From a virus, in IMG/VR virus record IMGVR_UViG_3300037847_000575, positions 1 through 31,686 of that record: a DNA stretch of 31,686 bases. One strand, 5' to 3'. Positions 20,969-29,212 of the stretch are shown here, piece by piece. A model generated the notes under the pieces. That model worked only from the letters and a program-made list of their open reading frames with translations, was not told the origin of the DNA and did no database searches. Positions within the stretch are counted from its first letter, which is position 1; the number at the start of each line of letters is the position of its first letter. A program made the translations under genes and the position numbers.

Positions 20969-21814
20969 TTATTGGATTGAAGAGTCAAAGTGTAATTCTA
21001 CACCATAACTATCATGCAATTCACCTACACCGTATACAGCAGTTGCAACGATCTCATCCGCTCTTAGAGAAGCATCTCTTTGAGTTTCAATTTTGAGGTC
21101 TTGCATCATTGCTAATGCTAATGCATCTCTGTGGAATATAGCACCTTTGTAATCTCCAGCATTTCCAGTATTGGACATGTTTGAAGTTTCAAAGATTTGT
21201 ACTCCAGCTAGTGAGCCAACAAAACCATTTCTCATAGCTTCGTTTTGTAAATCACCAGCATTTGGATTTGCAAAAGTATTAGTTAAGTTTGCTTTTAAGT
21301 CATAAGCGATCTTAGGGTGTAATACCGCAACACATTGATCAATCGGTAGACCTTCTGCTCTTAAAGTAGAAGCCGCATTGAAAATTGATGCCGCAGATAT
21401 TGCTCCTGTTCCATCACCTAAAGTTACTGAAAAACCATCAAATAGAGCAATTAAATCTTGGTCTATTTTTTTAGCAATACCTTCACCAAATAATCTACCA
21501 ATATCAGCAACAACATTTCTTGGTGCTGAATTTCTTGCTAGATCGGTTAAAGTAGTCATAACGCCAACTTCAGATGCTGTAACAGTTACAGAACTTGGGT
21601 TGACGGCAGTATTTGATAAATCAGTTGCTTCACTTACAGCCGCCGCCGCAATAGCAGAATAAATCGGTACTTCTACAGATTTTCCACCACCAGCGATTGT
21701 GTAGTTTTTTACTAAGCCACGCATTAAAGATTGCTCTTGTATTACGAACTCAGCTTCAGCAACGATTTCTGTATATAGTTCCGATAACGTGGAACTTGTA
21801 CTTTCGTTAGCCAT
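20969..21814 (-). CDS. Major capsid protein (HK97 fold)
   Basis: 281 residues. It begins MANESTSSTLSELYTEIVAE, with an N-terminal helix, then VEVPIYSAIAAAAVSEATDL, VTASEVGVMTTLTDLARNSA, a helix (RLFGEGIAKKIDQDLIALFD) and CVAVLHPKIAYDLKANL, and ends GVGELHDSYGVELHFDSSIQ. This is the pattern of HK97-type capsids: N-arm, E-loop, spine helix, P-domain. It follows the scaffold gene with a strong ribosome site (GGAGTTTACTATG) and precedes a terminator hairpin. No long propeptide is present, fitting the separate scaffold. Confidence 0.9.
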   Translation of the reverse strand: MANESTSSTLSELYTEIVAEAEFVIQEQSLMRGLVKNYTIAGGGKSVEVPIYSAIAAAAVSEATDLSNTAVNPSSVTVTASEVGVMTTLTDLARNSAPRNVVADIGRLFGEGIAKKIDQDLIALFDGFSVTLGDGTGAISAASIFNAASTLRAEGLPIDQCVAVLHPKIAYDLKANLTNTFANPNAGDLQNEAMRNGFVGSLAGVQIFETSNMSNTGNAGDYKGAIFHRDALALAMMQDLKIETQRDASLRADEIVATAVYGVGELHDSYGVELHFDSSIQ

Positions 21815-21830
21815 AGTAAACTCCTTTTAG

Positions 21831-22535
21831 CTATTGGTTAATTATAGCTGGTTTAGAATCACGTTGTTTGCGATATTCCGCATACGCTTTTCTATCATCA
21901 GCCTTACTCATATCTAAATCTGCAATATTAAACGGTCTTGCGTCAACCTTACCAACATTAGCCTTACTTCCGCTCCCAGAAGGAGTTGCCGCTTGGAAGT
22001 GAGGGTTCTGTGTAATGAACTCTTGAACATAATCATCAACGCTCAACAATTCGCCTTTGGAATTATATCTTGGTTGATTGTTTTCTGCAAGAACTTCAAC
22101 TCTACCATCATCATTTAATTTCACCTTGCCTTTGAGGAGGTTGGTGACTTGCTCTGGATTAATTGCTTTATTCTTAACTGCTGAGTTTACTAGAGCATCG
22201 TTTATCTTAATTTGCTCTAGTTGTTTTTGCAGTTGCGTTTTTTCTTGGTTAAACTTATCGGCTTGTTGTTTTAATAAATCTTCAAACTCGCCACGTTGTT
22301 TTTTACGTTCAACTTCTTGTTCTTCTTTTTCTTGTTTTAACTTTCTAGCCTCTTCTGGGTCAATACCAGAATACTTCTTTTCAAGAGATGATCTCTCTTG
22401 AGCTATTCTTTTTTGAATTATTCTTTCTAATTCGTTTTGTTTTAGATTAAATATTTTTTCTTCTTCTTTTTGTTCAGTAGCTTGTTCTACTGGTTTTGTT
22501 TCTTCAATAGTTTCAGTTTTTTGCTCTTCAGCCAT
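21831..22535 (-). CDS. Scaffolding protein
   Basis: 234 residues, highly charged. Residues 1-30 are Glu/Thr/Gln-rich. About 30-120 is a long coiled coil (ELERIIQKRIAQERSSLEKK, then KQQADKFNQEKTQLQKQLEQ), and about 120-160 is a small globular segment (INPEQVTNLLKGKVKLNDDG). The C-terminus is ADDRKAYAEYRKQRDSKP, a basic helix of the type that binds capsid. It is immediately upstream of the capsid gene, with ribosome site GGAGCTTAATATG. The protein would guide shell assembly and then leave. Confidence 0.85.
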   Translation of the reverse strand: MAEEQKTETIEETKPVEQATEQKEEEKIFNLKQNELERIIQKRIAQERSSLEKKYSGIDPEEARKLKQEKEEQEVERKKQRGEFEDLLKQQADKFNQEKTQLQKQLEQIKINDALVNSAVKNKAINPEQVTNLLKGKVKLNDDGRVEVLAENNQPRYNSKGELLSVDDYVQEFITQNPHFQAATPSGSGSKANVGKVDARPFNIADLDMSKADDRKAYAEYRKQRDSKPAIINQ

Positions 22536-22561
22536 ATTAAGCTCCTTTTTTTAAAAAAATA

Positions 22562-22774
22562 CTATAACTCATCTTCTGGTTCTAACCAATTCCAATTTTT
22601 TTCTTTTTTGGCTATTTCTGGCAATCTTAAATGAAATGCTTCATCAAAAGATGCAAAATATAATTTTTCTTCTATTTTTATTAATCTACCTATTTCTCTA
22701 AATCTTTTATAATCTTCTAAATTTATTGTTTTTTTATCTAGAATTTCTTCTGCTTCATTTAAAATAGCACTCAT
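22562..22774 (-). CDS. Small acidic protein coupled to the MuF-zincin gene
   Basis: 70 residues reading MSAILNEAEEILDKKTINLE and ending WNWLEPEDEL. It is helical and acidic at both ends, with no Cys or membrane segment. Its ATG overlaps the TGA of the MuF-zincin gene (ATGA), so the two are made together. Two explanations fit: a minor head or scaffold helper, or a partner that restrains the zincin domain. Nothing in the sequence decides between them. No family is recognised. Confidence 0.7.
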   Translation of the reverse strand: MSAILNEAEEILDKKTINLEDYKRFREIGRLIKIEEKLYFASFDEAFHLRLPEIAKKEKNWNWLEPEDEL

Positions 22775-24393
22775 TTCATAACCTCACTTTCTAAGAAATC
22801 TATAAATCTTTTATCAACTAAGTCTAATTTACCCATATGGTACAAACTAAAATTTTCAGCAAACCATTCTTTAGTATTTTTATCAGAATACCTAGAAGCA
22901 CCTTTCCCTTTCACTCTTAATTTTTTTAATGCTTCTTCAACAGGAACACTAAAAGAATAACCAAATGTTTCTTTTTCAAATTTTACTTTTTTTAGTTGGT
23001 GTACTGTATGTGCAAATTCGTGATATAAAATTGATCTCATTCTATCAAATTCATTATCTTCATAATAAAAAGCATTATGTGGTCTTACCCAAGTTGATTT
23101 AATTGTTTTTCTTTCTTTTGAAACTGCATCTCCAAGTTTAAATTTATTTGCTAATTGAACTTCATTTTCATAATATCCTGTACCTCTCATAACCTCTATT
23201 TCTTCTGCTGGATTATTTTTATTAAAATATTTGTAGTTAATTTTTAAATTACCATCTCCCATTGACATTATTGCACCCATTCTACCATTAATGTTTATGG
23301 AGCGTAATTTAGGAACATTATATAAAACAGCTAAATCATCTAATTCTTGCATTATAACAAGTAATTCTGTTGCAGTTTTATCGTCTAATTTTTCAATACC
23401 AATTATTTGTCCTATGTTGTCTGTATTAAATCTTGAAACGTGTCTATCTCTAACATCATCATAAGGGTATCTTTTATCTTTTGCATTTTTACTTATTTGT
23501 TTTTGTAATTCATTACCAACAACTGTATTTGGTAAAACCTTAATATCTTTTTCTTTTATTTTATTTTTAAGAGATGATTTATTAACTCCTTTTTCTTCTG
23601 GCTCTTCTGGAATATCATCTTCTTCTACTTCAACAATAGGAATCCAAGTATGTCTACATCTATATCCACCTCTAACAGTAAATGCATCTCCCTCAGCTTT
23701 TCCAGCCCAAGAACCTTTCCATATTTCTCTAATTCTTTCTTCTGTATATGTTTTGCCTAGATGAGTCCTACAATGGTCTCGGCTATCTCTAACCAATGTT
23801 CCAGTATATTTGAATTTATCTAGTCCAGCTTCTTTTGCTTTGTATATTGTGAACTGACCATCAAATTGCATTACAGAGTCGTGAGCTATTTGTGAGGCAT
23901 ATCCAGCCATCGTTCTTCCACGTCTATCAACATCTCCAGTAATTAATCCTCTAATATCTTTGACCATCTCATTAAATGGTTTCCCAGCTATGGCATTTTG
24001 ATAAACATTAGCATTGATCTCCGTTAAATATCTATTGGCTACTTCTTCAAAACCAGAAAAGGATTGAAACTTTAATTCATTAATCGTGATTAAATCTGCT
24101 TCTGTTAATGATTTAAACTTCTCTGGAATATTTAATTCACCAAACTCCTCCATAAAGCTATTCACTATTTGGTCATAATCTCTAACAAGGGTGTCAGCTT
24201 GTATTCTGTATTGTTCCATAAATCGTCTAATATCGTTGCGTAATTCTATGGATATTTTGGTGGTTATAACTCCACTATCATCTGTGACTTTACCTATTTG
24301 GGAAATAATATCAGCTTCAAGATTATTTAATGTACTTCTTATTTGTGCTTCGTGTTGATCAGCTAATCGTTCTATAAATGGATTTCTGGACAT
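22771..24393 (-). CDS. MuF-type minor head protein with C-terminal zincin domain
   Basis: 540 residues. Residues 1-140 are helical. About 150-255 is the MuF-like head morphogenesis domain, with YTGTLVRDSRDHCRTHLGKT (C208, H211), WKGSWAGKAEGD and GGYRCRHTWIP (C246, H248). After an acidic linker (255-285), the C-terminal 230 residues hold a metallopeptidase-like site, ILYHEFAHTVHQ (H458-E-F-A-H462), with E513 in KEWFAENFSLY as a likely third ligand. The protein is packed in the head near the portal. The zincin could mature head proteins, act as an injected toxin or open the cell envelope. No separate prohead protease is visible. Confidence 0.85.
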   Translation of the reverse strand: MSRNPFIERLADQHEAQIRSTLNNLEADIISQIGKVTDDSGVITTKISIELRNDIRRFMEQYRIQADTLVRDYDQIVNSFMEEFGELNIPEKFKSLTEADLITINELKFQSFSGFEEVANRYLTEINANVYQNAIAGKPFNEMVKDIRGLITGDVDRRGRTMAGYASQIAHDSVMQFDGQFTIYKAKEAGLDKFKYTGTLVRDSRDHCRTHLGKTYTEERIREIWKGSWAGKAEGDAFTVRGGYRCRHTWIPIVEVEEDDIPEEPEEKGVNKSSLKNKIKEKDIKVLPNTVVGNELQKQISKNAKDKRYPYDDVRDRHVSRFNTDNIGQIIGIEKLDDKTATELLVIMQELDDLAVLYNVPKLRSININGRMGAIMSMGDGNLKINYKYFNKNNPAEEIEVMRGTGYYENEVQLANKFKLGDAVSKERKTIKSTWVRPHNAFYYEDNEFDRMRSILYHEFAHTVHQLKKVKFEKETFGYSFSVPVEEALKKLRVKGKGASRYSDKNTKEWFAENFSLYHMGKLDLVDKRFIDFLESEVMK

Positions 24394-24671
24394 TATACAT
24401 TAAAACCTTTTCTCCATGATTTCATTGCCCAATAGACAGGGGCCAAAGTTTTTTGTCCTCTTACCTTTTTAAGAATGGCCCCATGTCTTGCTAAGAAGCT
24501 TCTTTGTCTTGCTGGGTTTGATTTTTTAATCTTCATGTTTGGGTCTCCGAAACGTACCTTTTTAATATTACCTGTTGAGCGATCTTTAACATAAACTGCA
24601 AACTTTTTTCTTTCGTTTGGAGTACGGAAAGGTTTATTTAATTTAACAGTTCTACCTTGATATTTAGCCAT
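24393..24671 (-). CDS. Small basic head-module protein, 92 aa
   Basis: Reads MAKYQGRTVKLNKPFRTPNE, then KKFAVYVKDRSTGNIKKVRF, GDPNMKIKKSNPARQRSFLA and RHGAILKK. I recall the pattern KLNKPFRTP...KKFAVYVK...FGDPNMxIK...RxxSFxARH from many marine phage head-module proteins. The versions I remember have Cys after RH that could bind zinc; here there is none. Strongly basic. It lies between the portal and MuF genes with TAATG overlaps on both sides; a structural role in the head is likely but unproven. Confidence 0.75.
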   Translation of the reverse strand: MAKYQGRTVKLNKPFRTPNERKKFAVYVKDRSTGNIKKVRFGDPNMKIKKSNPARQRSFLARHGAILKKVRGQKTLAPVYWAMKSWRKGFNV

Positions 24672-24916
24672 TATTTTTTCTTTCTTTTACGTAAATCCAA
24701 ATCATGTTTTCTTGAACCACGCAAGAATGAATTAACTCTAGCCATCGCCCAAGCGGCCATCGGTATTCTAGGTCTTGAACCACTAGATAAAAAAGCACCT
24801 TGTCCTCTACGATAAACTTTTGCAAGAGTTCCGTAAGTGTATCTTTTAGACGCTTTAGCTTTTCTTCTGAGAGTTGCTTGCGTAGTTGCTGATAATGCTT
24901 TTCTTCTTACAGCCAT
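24671..24916 (-). CDS. Small basic head-module protein, DUF5824-like
   Basis: 81 residues. The core KRYTYGTLAKVYRRGQGAFL, then SGSRPRIPMAAWAMARVNSF with a basic end (LRGSRKHDLDLRKRKKK), matches my memory of DUF5824, a short domain of unknown function in marine phages. The family is also found fused to larger virion proteins elsewhere. It is joined to both neighbours by TAATG. Extreme basic charge suggests contact with packaged DNA or with the acidic scaffold. Confidence 0.75.
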   Translation of the reverse strand: MAVRRKALSATTQATLRRKAKASKRYTYGTLAKVYRRGQGAFLSSGSRPRIPMAAWAMARVNSFLRGSRKHDLDLRKRKKK

Positions 24917-25098
24917 TATAATTTATCCCTTTGTCTGAGGAGTGATAGAGGTATTCTTTTACCAGCTTTGTATAGATCGCTGATTCGTTTGAGAATACTT
25001 GCTCTTTTAGATCGTTTAGAACCTTTTAACCCAGATAGATATTTCTTGGGAAGTCCTGTTGATTTATCTTTTGCTACTTTTCTACGCTTCTTCGCCAT
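24916..25098 (-). CDS. Small basic head-module protein, 60 aa
   Basis: The frame opens upstream, but the ATG at 25098 is preferred: it begins MAKKRRKVAKDKSTGLPKKY, a pattern I recall from marine phages, and overlaps the end of the portal gene by only 17 bases. It continues LSGLKGSKRSKRASILKRIS and ends KRIPLSLLRQRDKL. More than a third of the residues are Lys or Arg. It is the first of three consecutive basic genes between portal and MuF. The function is unknown; DNA binding is inferred. Confidence 0.72.
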   Translation of the reverse strand: MAKKRRKVAKDKSTGLPKKYLSGLKGSKRSKRASILKRISDLYKAGKRIPLSLLRQRDKL

Positions 25099-26503
25099 TG
25101 TCGTTTGTAGGTAATGTTGTTGAGAATTGTCCAATAGCTGTTGAACTTGCATCTATTTCACTATTGATTGAATTAATTGATTCATCATCATCTACGACAG
25201 CTTTTGCGATTTGTTTGTCTATTTCTTTTATAAATGTTTCTGATTTAACACCACTAGCTTTTGCAGTTTGTAAGAATTGTAAGTCACTAGCATAATCTCT
25301 TAAATCAAAAGTATCTGGGTAATTAATCTCGCCATCAAATACTTTATTCTGCCATTTAGCAAAATAAGACCATATTTGTTCTTCTGCATTTTCTAATAAA
25401 TCAGCTTTTTCAGATAATCTTGCATTAAGTAACTGGAACTCTGTCTGTAAAGCAATACCAGAATTAATTGTCTTTTCTGTTCCTCTAACTGAACCCATGT
25501 GTGTTATTCTATCAATAGCATTAACTTTCATTTGTACCACTTTCATGATGCTATCTAATGATTGAGAACTAGGTTGAATAATATAAGGTTTTAAATTAGC
25601 ATCCATATCTTCTGGCATTTCTATGATTGAGCCAGCACCAGCACTTGCTTCAACGTTAGGCGTTTTAACTAAGCTTGGGTGGTTAGATAATCTTATTAAC
25701 TGTTCTATTTCTGAATAGTCGTTATAAATAGACTGTTGTAATTCTGCAACATCTGACAAATCACTAATACCTATAGCTCTACGCATAGACTTTTGATTGT
25801 ATAAAACAACTGCTGGTATTTCGCCTAAAGCATTAGGTTGTTCATCAATCTTGATAGGTTTGTCTGTTGCATAATGCTTCATATAATCATCTACTTTGTA
25901 AGTTGTAATATCTTCTGGAGACCAAACTTTTACGATTGCACTATCAGCATTAATATCTTCAATGATTGTAAGTGATGTTAAATAAAATCTTCCATTCGGT
26001 AATCTTTCATATTTCCAGTTTGTAACATTCTCTGGAGTGAAGATAGAGATGTATGGTCTAATATCTTGAGCTAATTCTTCAGCTCTTGTTTTTGCTATTG
26101 TTGCTGGCTTGTCTATGATGGCCCAACATGAACCATATACAGATGCATGGATTTGCATATCTTTAATAACGTTATGAAAAGACCTACCATCTAAATCTGC
26201 ATCTTTTAAAAATGATTCTAATTGTGGATCGCCTGTCATAGAACCATAATCTCTTGTAGGTGGAACTCTAAATAAAAAACTTGAATAAATTTGTACTACG
26301 TTGCGGCAATGATTATCTAGTGGTGTGAAGTCAATACGCTTTATGTATTCATCATCTTGTTCTAGAATATATCGGTTAAGAAAATAACCATTAGAAAAAT
26401 CATCTCCTCCTAAGTATGACCTATAGTGAAAGTTCCAATGCTTAAGATTATCTTCATAATCTTGATGTTTTGCTGTTAAAAATTCTCTACTATAATTCGC
26501 CAT
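25082..26503 (-). CDS. Portal protein
   Basis: 473 residues, located between large terminase and head genes. It begins MANYSREFLTAKHQDYEDNL and includes YFLNRYILEQDDEYIKRIDF, DNHCRNVVQIYSSFLFRVPP, a clip region near 200-260 with ALGEIPAVVLYNQKS, and a long stem helix (DLSDVAELQQSIYNDYSEIE). ITHMGSVRGTEKTINSGIAL is followed by a second helix with many polar residues. This is the layout of a ring-forming portal with an acidic, flexible C-terminus (INSINSEIDASSTAIGQFS). GGAG lies in the TAG-ATG junction with terminase. Confidence 0.85.
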   Translation of the reverse strand: MANYSREFLTAKHQDYEDNLKHWNFHYRSYLGGDDFSNGYFLNRYILEQDDEYIKRIDFTPLDNHCRNVVQIYSSFLFRVPPTRDYGSMTGDPQLESFLKDADLDGRSFHNVIKDMQIHASVYGSCWAIIDKPATIAKTRAEELAQDIRPYISIFTPENVTNWKYERLPNGRFYLTSLTIIEDINADSAIVKVWSPEDITTYKVDDYMKHYATDKPIKIDEQPNALGEIPAVVLYNQKSMRRAIGISDLSDVAELQQSIYNDYSEIEQLIRLSNHPSLVKTPNVEASAGAGSIIEMPEDMDANLKPYIIQPSSQSLDSIMKVVQMKVNAIDRITHMGSVRGTEKTINSGIALQTEFQLLNARLSEKADLLENAEEQIWSYFAKWQNKVFDGEINYPDTFDLRDYASDLQFLQTAKASGVKSETFIKEIDKQIAKAVVDDDESINSINSEIDASSTAIGQFSTTLPTNDNGEEA

Positions 26504-27712
26504 CTAACTCCACCTAGTCGGTTCACTTGGTTTAAAATCTCTACGTAGAGGAAACATATATTCTACCATGTAACCAAGAGCATCATTAAAATGATCAAAG
26601 CCACTATCTTTATCTGGAACACTAGTTCCCTCTTTGTATATCTGTCTTTCTAAACTCTTAATTAAGTTTTTACAAGATTTTGTTATAAAAAGACTTGACA
26701 CTCCATTAGCGTTCTTGAGCTTGGAGTTGACAGCGTTTATCCTATCTCTGACTAGTGGGTGTTGCGATCTAACTCTCACTTCAAAACCAGCGTTGCGTAG
26801 TAAAGCCAAGTCTGTCATTCCTCCAGCAGATGTTTTACGTTGTCTTGATGCTGGGTCTGGATAAACAATTATTCTATGGCCTTGATATCTTGATTTGATT
26901 TCATCTATCATTTCTGAGGTATTAGAACTCCATATTTGAATTTCATCATCAATTATTAAATCATTTTGACGTTGTTCAGCTACAACACACACCATTGGGT
27001 CTATGTTAAAATCCATTCCAACATGAATAGTTTTTGAATTTCTTTCATAGTTATCTACGATATGCGTATTCCTATCAAAGTTATAATAAATAATACCAGC
27101 ATAATTAACAAAGGTTGCTAGATATTCTTGTTGAAATGTACGTTCATCTAGATCGTTTTTTGCTTGTTCTATTTCTTCTTTAGTTACTTGGCCGCCTTCT
27201 AGTGTAGTAAATTTGAATGATTTCCATTCTGGGTCTTGTTTTGAATATAAGTCATAAGCAAAATTAAATCCTTTTGGTGTACCAGTAAACAAAGCAGAAC
27301 CAATAGTATCACTTAATGTTGGTCTAATTACTTCGTACCATGCACTGGGTTTTATGTCTTGAAATTCGTCCATGATAACTAGATTTAGCCCTACGCCGCG
27401 CAAGGAACTTTCGTTATCTGCTCCTTTAAGACTAATTACAGAATTATTTCTAAGAACCATACTTAGATCAGCTTCATTAATTTTTTGTACCCATCTATGT
27501 TTAATCATTTGTTGTTTTAACATATCCCAACAAATAGTTTTTGATTGTCTATAACTAGGAGAAACATACCAAACACGCTGATTTGGAAACCTAGAAAATT
27601 TAGCCATCTCTTGAATACATAAAAATGTTTTGCCAAATCTACGCCCAGATATAAGCACTCTAAAACGCTTATCACATAGTATGACTTCTTTTTGAGGTTT
27701 AGTAAGTGGCAC
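26504..27712 (-). CDS. terL: Terminase large subunit
   Basis: 402 residues, the DNA-packaging motor and nuclease. The ATPase part has Walker A S22-GRRFGK-T29, Walker B LVIMDEF (D115, E116) and coupling motif FTGTPKG (142-148). The RNase-H-like nuclease has D234 (HVGMDFNID), D286 (YPDPAS) and D373/D377 (FDHFNDALGY). The start is a GTG overlapping the TAG of the small subunit (TAGTG), giving close coupling. Length is slightly short of the usual 420-550 but complete in motifs. Confidence 0.93.
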   Translation of the reverse strand: MPLTKPQKEVILCDKRFRVLISGRRFGKTFLCIQEMAKFSRFPNQRVWYVSPSYRQSKTICWDMLKQQMIKHRWVQKINEADLSMVLRNNSVISLKGADNESSLRGVGLNLVIMDEFQDIKPSAWYEVIRPTLSDTIGSALFTGTPKGFNFAYDLYSKQDPEWKSFKFTTLEGGQVTKEEIEQAKNDLDERTFQQEYLATFVNYAGIIYYNFDRNTHIVDNYERNSKTIHVGMDFNIDPMVCVVAEQRQNDLIIDDEIQIWSSNTSEMIDEIKSRYQGHRIIVYPDPASRQRKTSAGGMTDLALLRNAGFEVRVRSQHPLVRDRINAVNSKLKNANGVSSLFITKSCKNLIKSLERQIYKEGTSVPDKDSGFDHFNDALGYMVEYMFPLRRDFKPSEPTRWS

Positions 27713-28011
27713 TAATCAACTGACCATTTTAATGGCTCTGTATCTTCTGTAATTGGATAATCTGATTGATTTAACATTTGTTTTCCAAGCCAAATACCCA
27801 TAACCGCTGACTTTTCTGCAAGGTTAAACTGCATCTTTCTAAGTCTTATCTTCATGTTAGCTCTTCCTTTTGTTAAATATTCGGAATAACTCTTTCTAAT
27901 AAGACTTTCATCACAGCCAAAGAAATCAGCTATCTCTATGTTAGTACACCCATAAGAAGCTAATTTTTCTACTTCATCAGTATCAATGTCGTATTTTTTT
28001 GGTCTTGCCAT
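27712..28011 (-). CDS. terS: Terminase small subunit
   Basis: 99 residues, immediately upstream of terL. It begins MARPKKYDIDTDEVEKLASY and contains a helix-turn-helix (YGCTNIEIADFFGCDESLIR) that would recognise the packaging site. A helical middle (MKIRLRKMQFNLAEKSAVMG) could oligomerise, and a short C-terminal segment could contact TerL. The assignment rests on the HTH, length and gene order. Its ATG overlaps the previous TAA. Confidence 0.82.
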   Translation of the reverse strand: MARPKKYDIDTDEVEKLASYGCTNIEIADFFGCDESLIRKSYSEYLTKGRANMKIRLRKMQFNLAEKSAVMGIWLGKQMLNQSDYPITEDTEPLKWSVD

Positions 28012-28184
28012 TAATGGATAGTTTTATCTGGATTTAATATTTCCAATTCCTCTGTCTTATGATTTTTAATCAAATAATCGTTTGCTTCCTTTTCCGTTTC
28101 AAAACCAGATACTTGAATCACAGCAGAATATCCACCATAAATGTCTGGTATTGTTAAAAACAATTTCTTTAATTCATCTTCCAT
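28011..28184 (-). CDS. Hypothetical small protein, 57 aa
   Basis: A 57-codon gene reading MEDELKKLFLTIPDIYGGYS, then AVIQVSGFETEKEANDYLIK and a polar end. The alternating pattern suggests a small alpha/beta fold (SGFETEKEANDYL resembles the second helix of ferredoxin-like or SPOR-type small domains). No ribosome site is visible, but it starts 8 bases after the replication gene and its TAA overlaps the terS ATG, so it bridges early and packaging genes. It is unrecognised. Confidence 0.65.
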   Translation of the reverse strand: MEDELKKLFLTIPDIYGGYSAVIQVSGFETEKEANDYLIKNHKTEELEILNPDKTIH

Positions 28185-28191
28185 GCATTAT

Positions 28192-28977
28192 TTATATGCT
28201 AAAATTCATTTTTTCCATAGCTTCTTTTGTTATTTCACCTTGTTTATACTTAAATAAGATATCTTGATCATCGTCATTCATTGTTTTTATACCTTTTTGC
28301 CATAAAGGAAGATTTTGAAATTTATTTCTATTGACTACTCTAACAGGTGCATTTTCTTTTTTATCTGGTAATAATTCCTCTGTCCAACCCTCCGCATTTA
28401 GCCAAGAACTAAAATGAGGTAAAAACGTCTTATCCTCCAAGCTATCTGCCTTAGCATTAAATTTCTCTATGAGAGTGTTGGGTTCTACTTTTCCATGCAG
28501 TTTGTTGTATGCTTTAAGACCTTTTGCTTTTGTTCCACGTTTGATCTTAAGATTATTCCATATCTTCTCAAAAGCATCATTTATTATTTTATTATTATAA
28601 CTATTACTATAACTATAACTGCTTTGCGTTCGCATATGCGTTTGTGATGCGTTCGCATTAGACCATCTCTTATCTGCGGCTTCTTTTGCTTTATCAGATT
28701 TTTCTACAACCCAATCTAATTCCTCTCTTTGTGCCTTATTATAATACCCTTGATCATTCTCTATGAAGTAAGTTTCTATAATGTAATTTATCCTATCTTC
28801 TTCAGCATTTTGGACAATACGCTTTAACCTAGAAATATCTTTTGGTAAATTAGCGTCATTCTTCCATGAATAACATAACAATCTAAAGTAAATACCTATC
28901 TCTTCATTTGTTAGGTTTACAGTATCAGCAATAAAACTATCGGTGCTAATCCCCATCTTCCATATCTTTTGTGCCAT
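28192..28977 (-). CDS. DUF1376-like replication protein
   Basis: 261 residues from the ATG at 28977, which carries the exact early ribosome site GGAGAAAAAAATG; the upstream in-frame ATG lies within that site. The N-terminal 90 residues (STDSFIADTVNLTNEEIGIY, RLLCYSWKNDANLPKDISRL) match the DUF1376 / DnaD-type winged-helix region of phage replication initiators. A Ser/Tyr/Asn linker at about 120-135 and a C-terminal helical part (FLPHFSSWLNAEGW) follow. It probably binds the origin and recruits host helicase. No polymerase is encoded here, so host enzymes would replicate the DNA. Confidence 0.78.
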   Translation of the reverse strand: MAQKIWKMGISTDSFIADTVNLTNEEIGIYFRLLCYSWKNDANLPKDISRLKRIVQNAEEDRINYIIETYFIENDQGYYNKAQREELDWVVEKSDKAKEAADKRWSNANASQTHMRTQSSYSYSNSYNNKIINDAFEKIWNNLKIKRGTKAKGLKAYNKLHGKVEPNTLIEKFNAKADSLEDKTFLPHFSSWLNAEGWTEELLPDKKENAPVRVVNRNKFQNLPLWQKGIKTMNDDDQDILFKYKQGEITKEAMEKMNFSI

Positions 28978-29212
28978 TTTTTTCTCCATATTTTTTTATA
29001 AGTTCTATTTTCATTCTATAATCTTCACAACTATCAATTAATAAATGATTAAAACATCTAATGCATGCTCTATCAAAACCCCAATTAATATTATAATCTA
29101 TTACCAAATCCCTTGATAACTTATTGTATGTTATTTGGTTCTCTACTTCCATCATATTATTATTGAGATATTTTTTACCGCAAAAGCAACAATGACTATA
29201 TTCCCCAAACAT
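28946..29212 (-). CDS. Small protein with a zinc-ribbon-like Cys pattern
   Basis: 88 residues. It begins MFGEYSHCCFCGKKYLNNNM, with C8-x2-C11, and later has RACIRCFNHL with C50-x2-C53. Two CxxC pairs about 38 residues apart would bind one zinc, with GKK after the first pair as in zinc ribbons. It overlaps the exonuclease end by 17 bases and the replication gene start by 32 bases. It probably binds DNA or RNA in replication or late-gene control; the function is not known. Confidence 0.7.
   Translation of the reverse strand: MFGEYSHCCFCGKKYLNNNMMEVENQITYNKLSRDLVIDYNINWGFDRACIRCFNHLLIDSCEDYRMKIELIKKYGEKNGTKDMEDGD

Noticed and set aside
21378-21662. 94-codon plus-strand ORF
   Set aside because: Antisense to the major capsid gene, Ala/Ser/Val-rich by mirror of capsid codons, no start signal.
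25099-25152. 18-residue N-terminal extension of the basic protein ending at 24916
   Set aside because: It would overlap the portal gene by 71 bases; the inner ATG gives the natural MAKKRRK start.
28595-28622. Short repeat of ATAACTATT/ATAACTATA units
   Set aside because: It lies in frame in the Ser/Tyr/Asn linker of the replication protein and is explained as a coding microsatellite-like stretch.
28978-28989. Upstream ATG of the DUF1376-like gene
   Set aside because: The ATG and its GAG form the ribosome site GGAG for the inner ATG at 28977, which has the genome's standard spacing.
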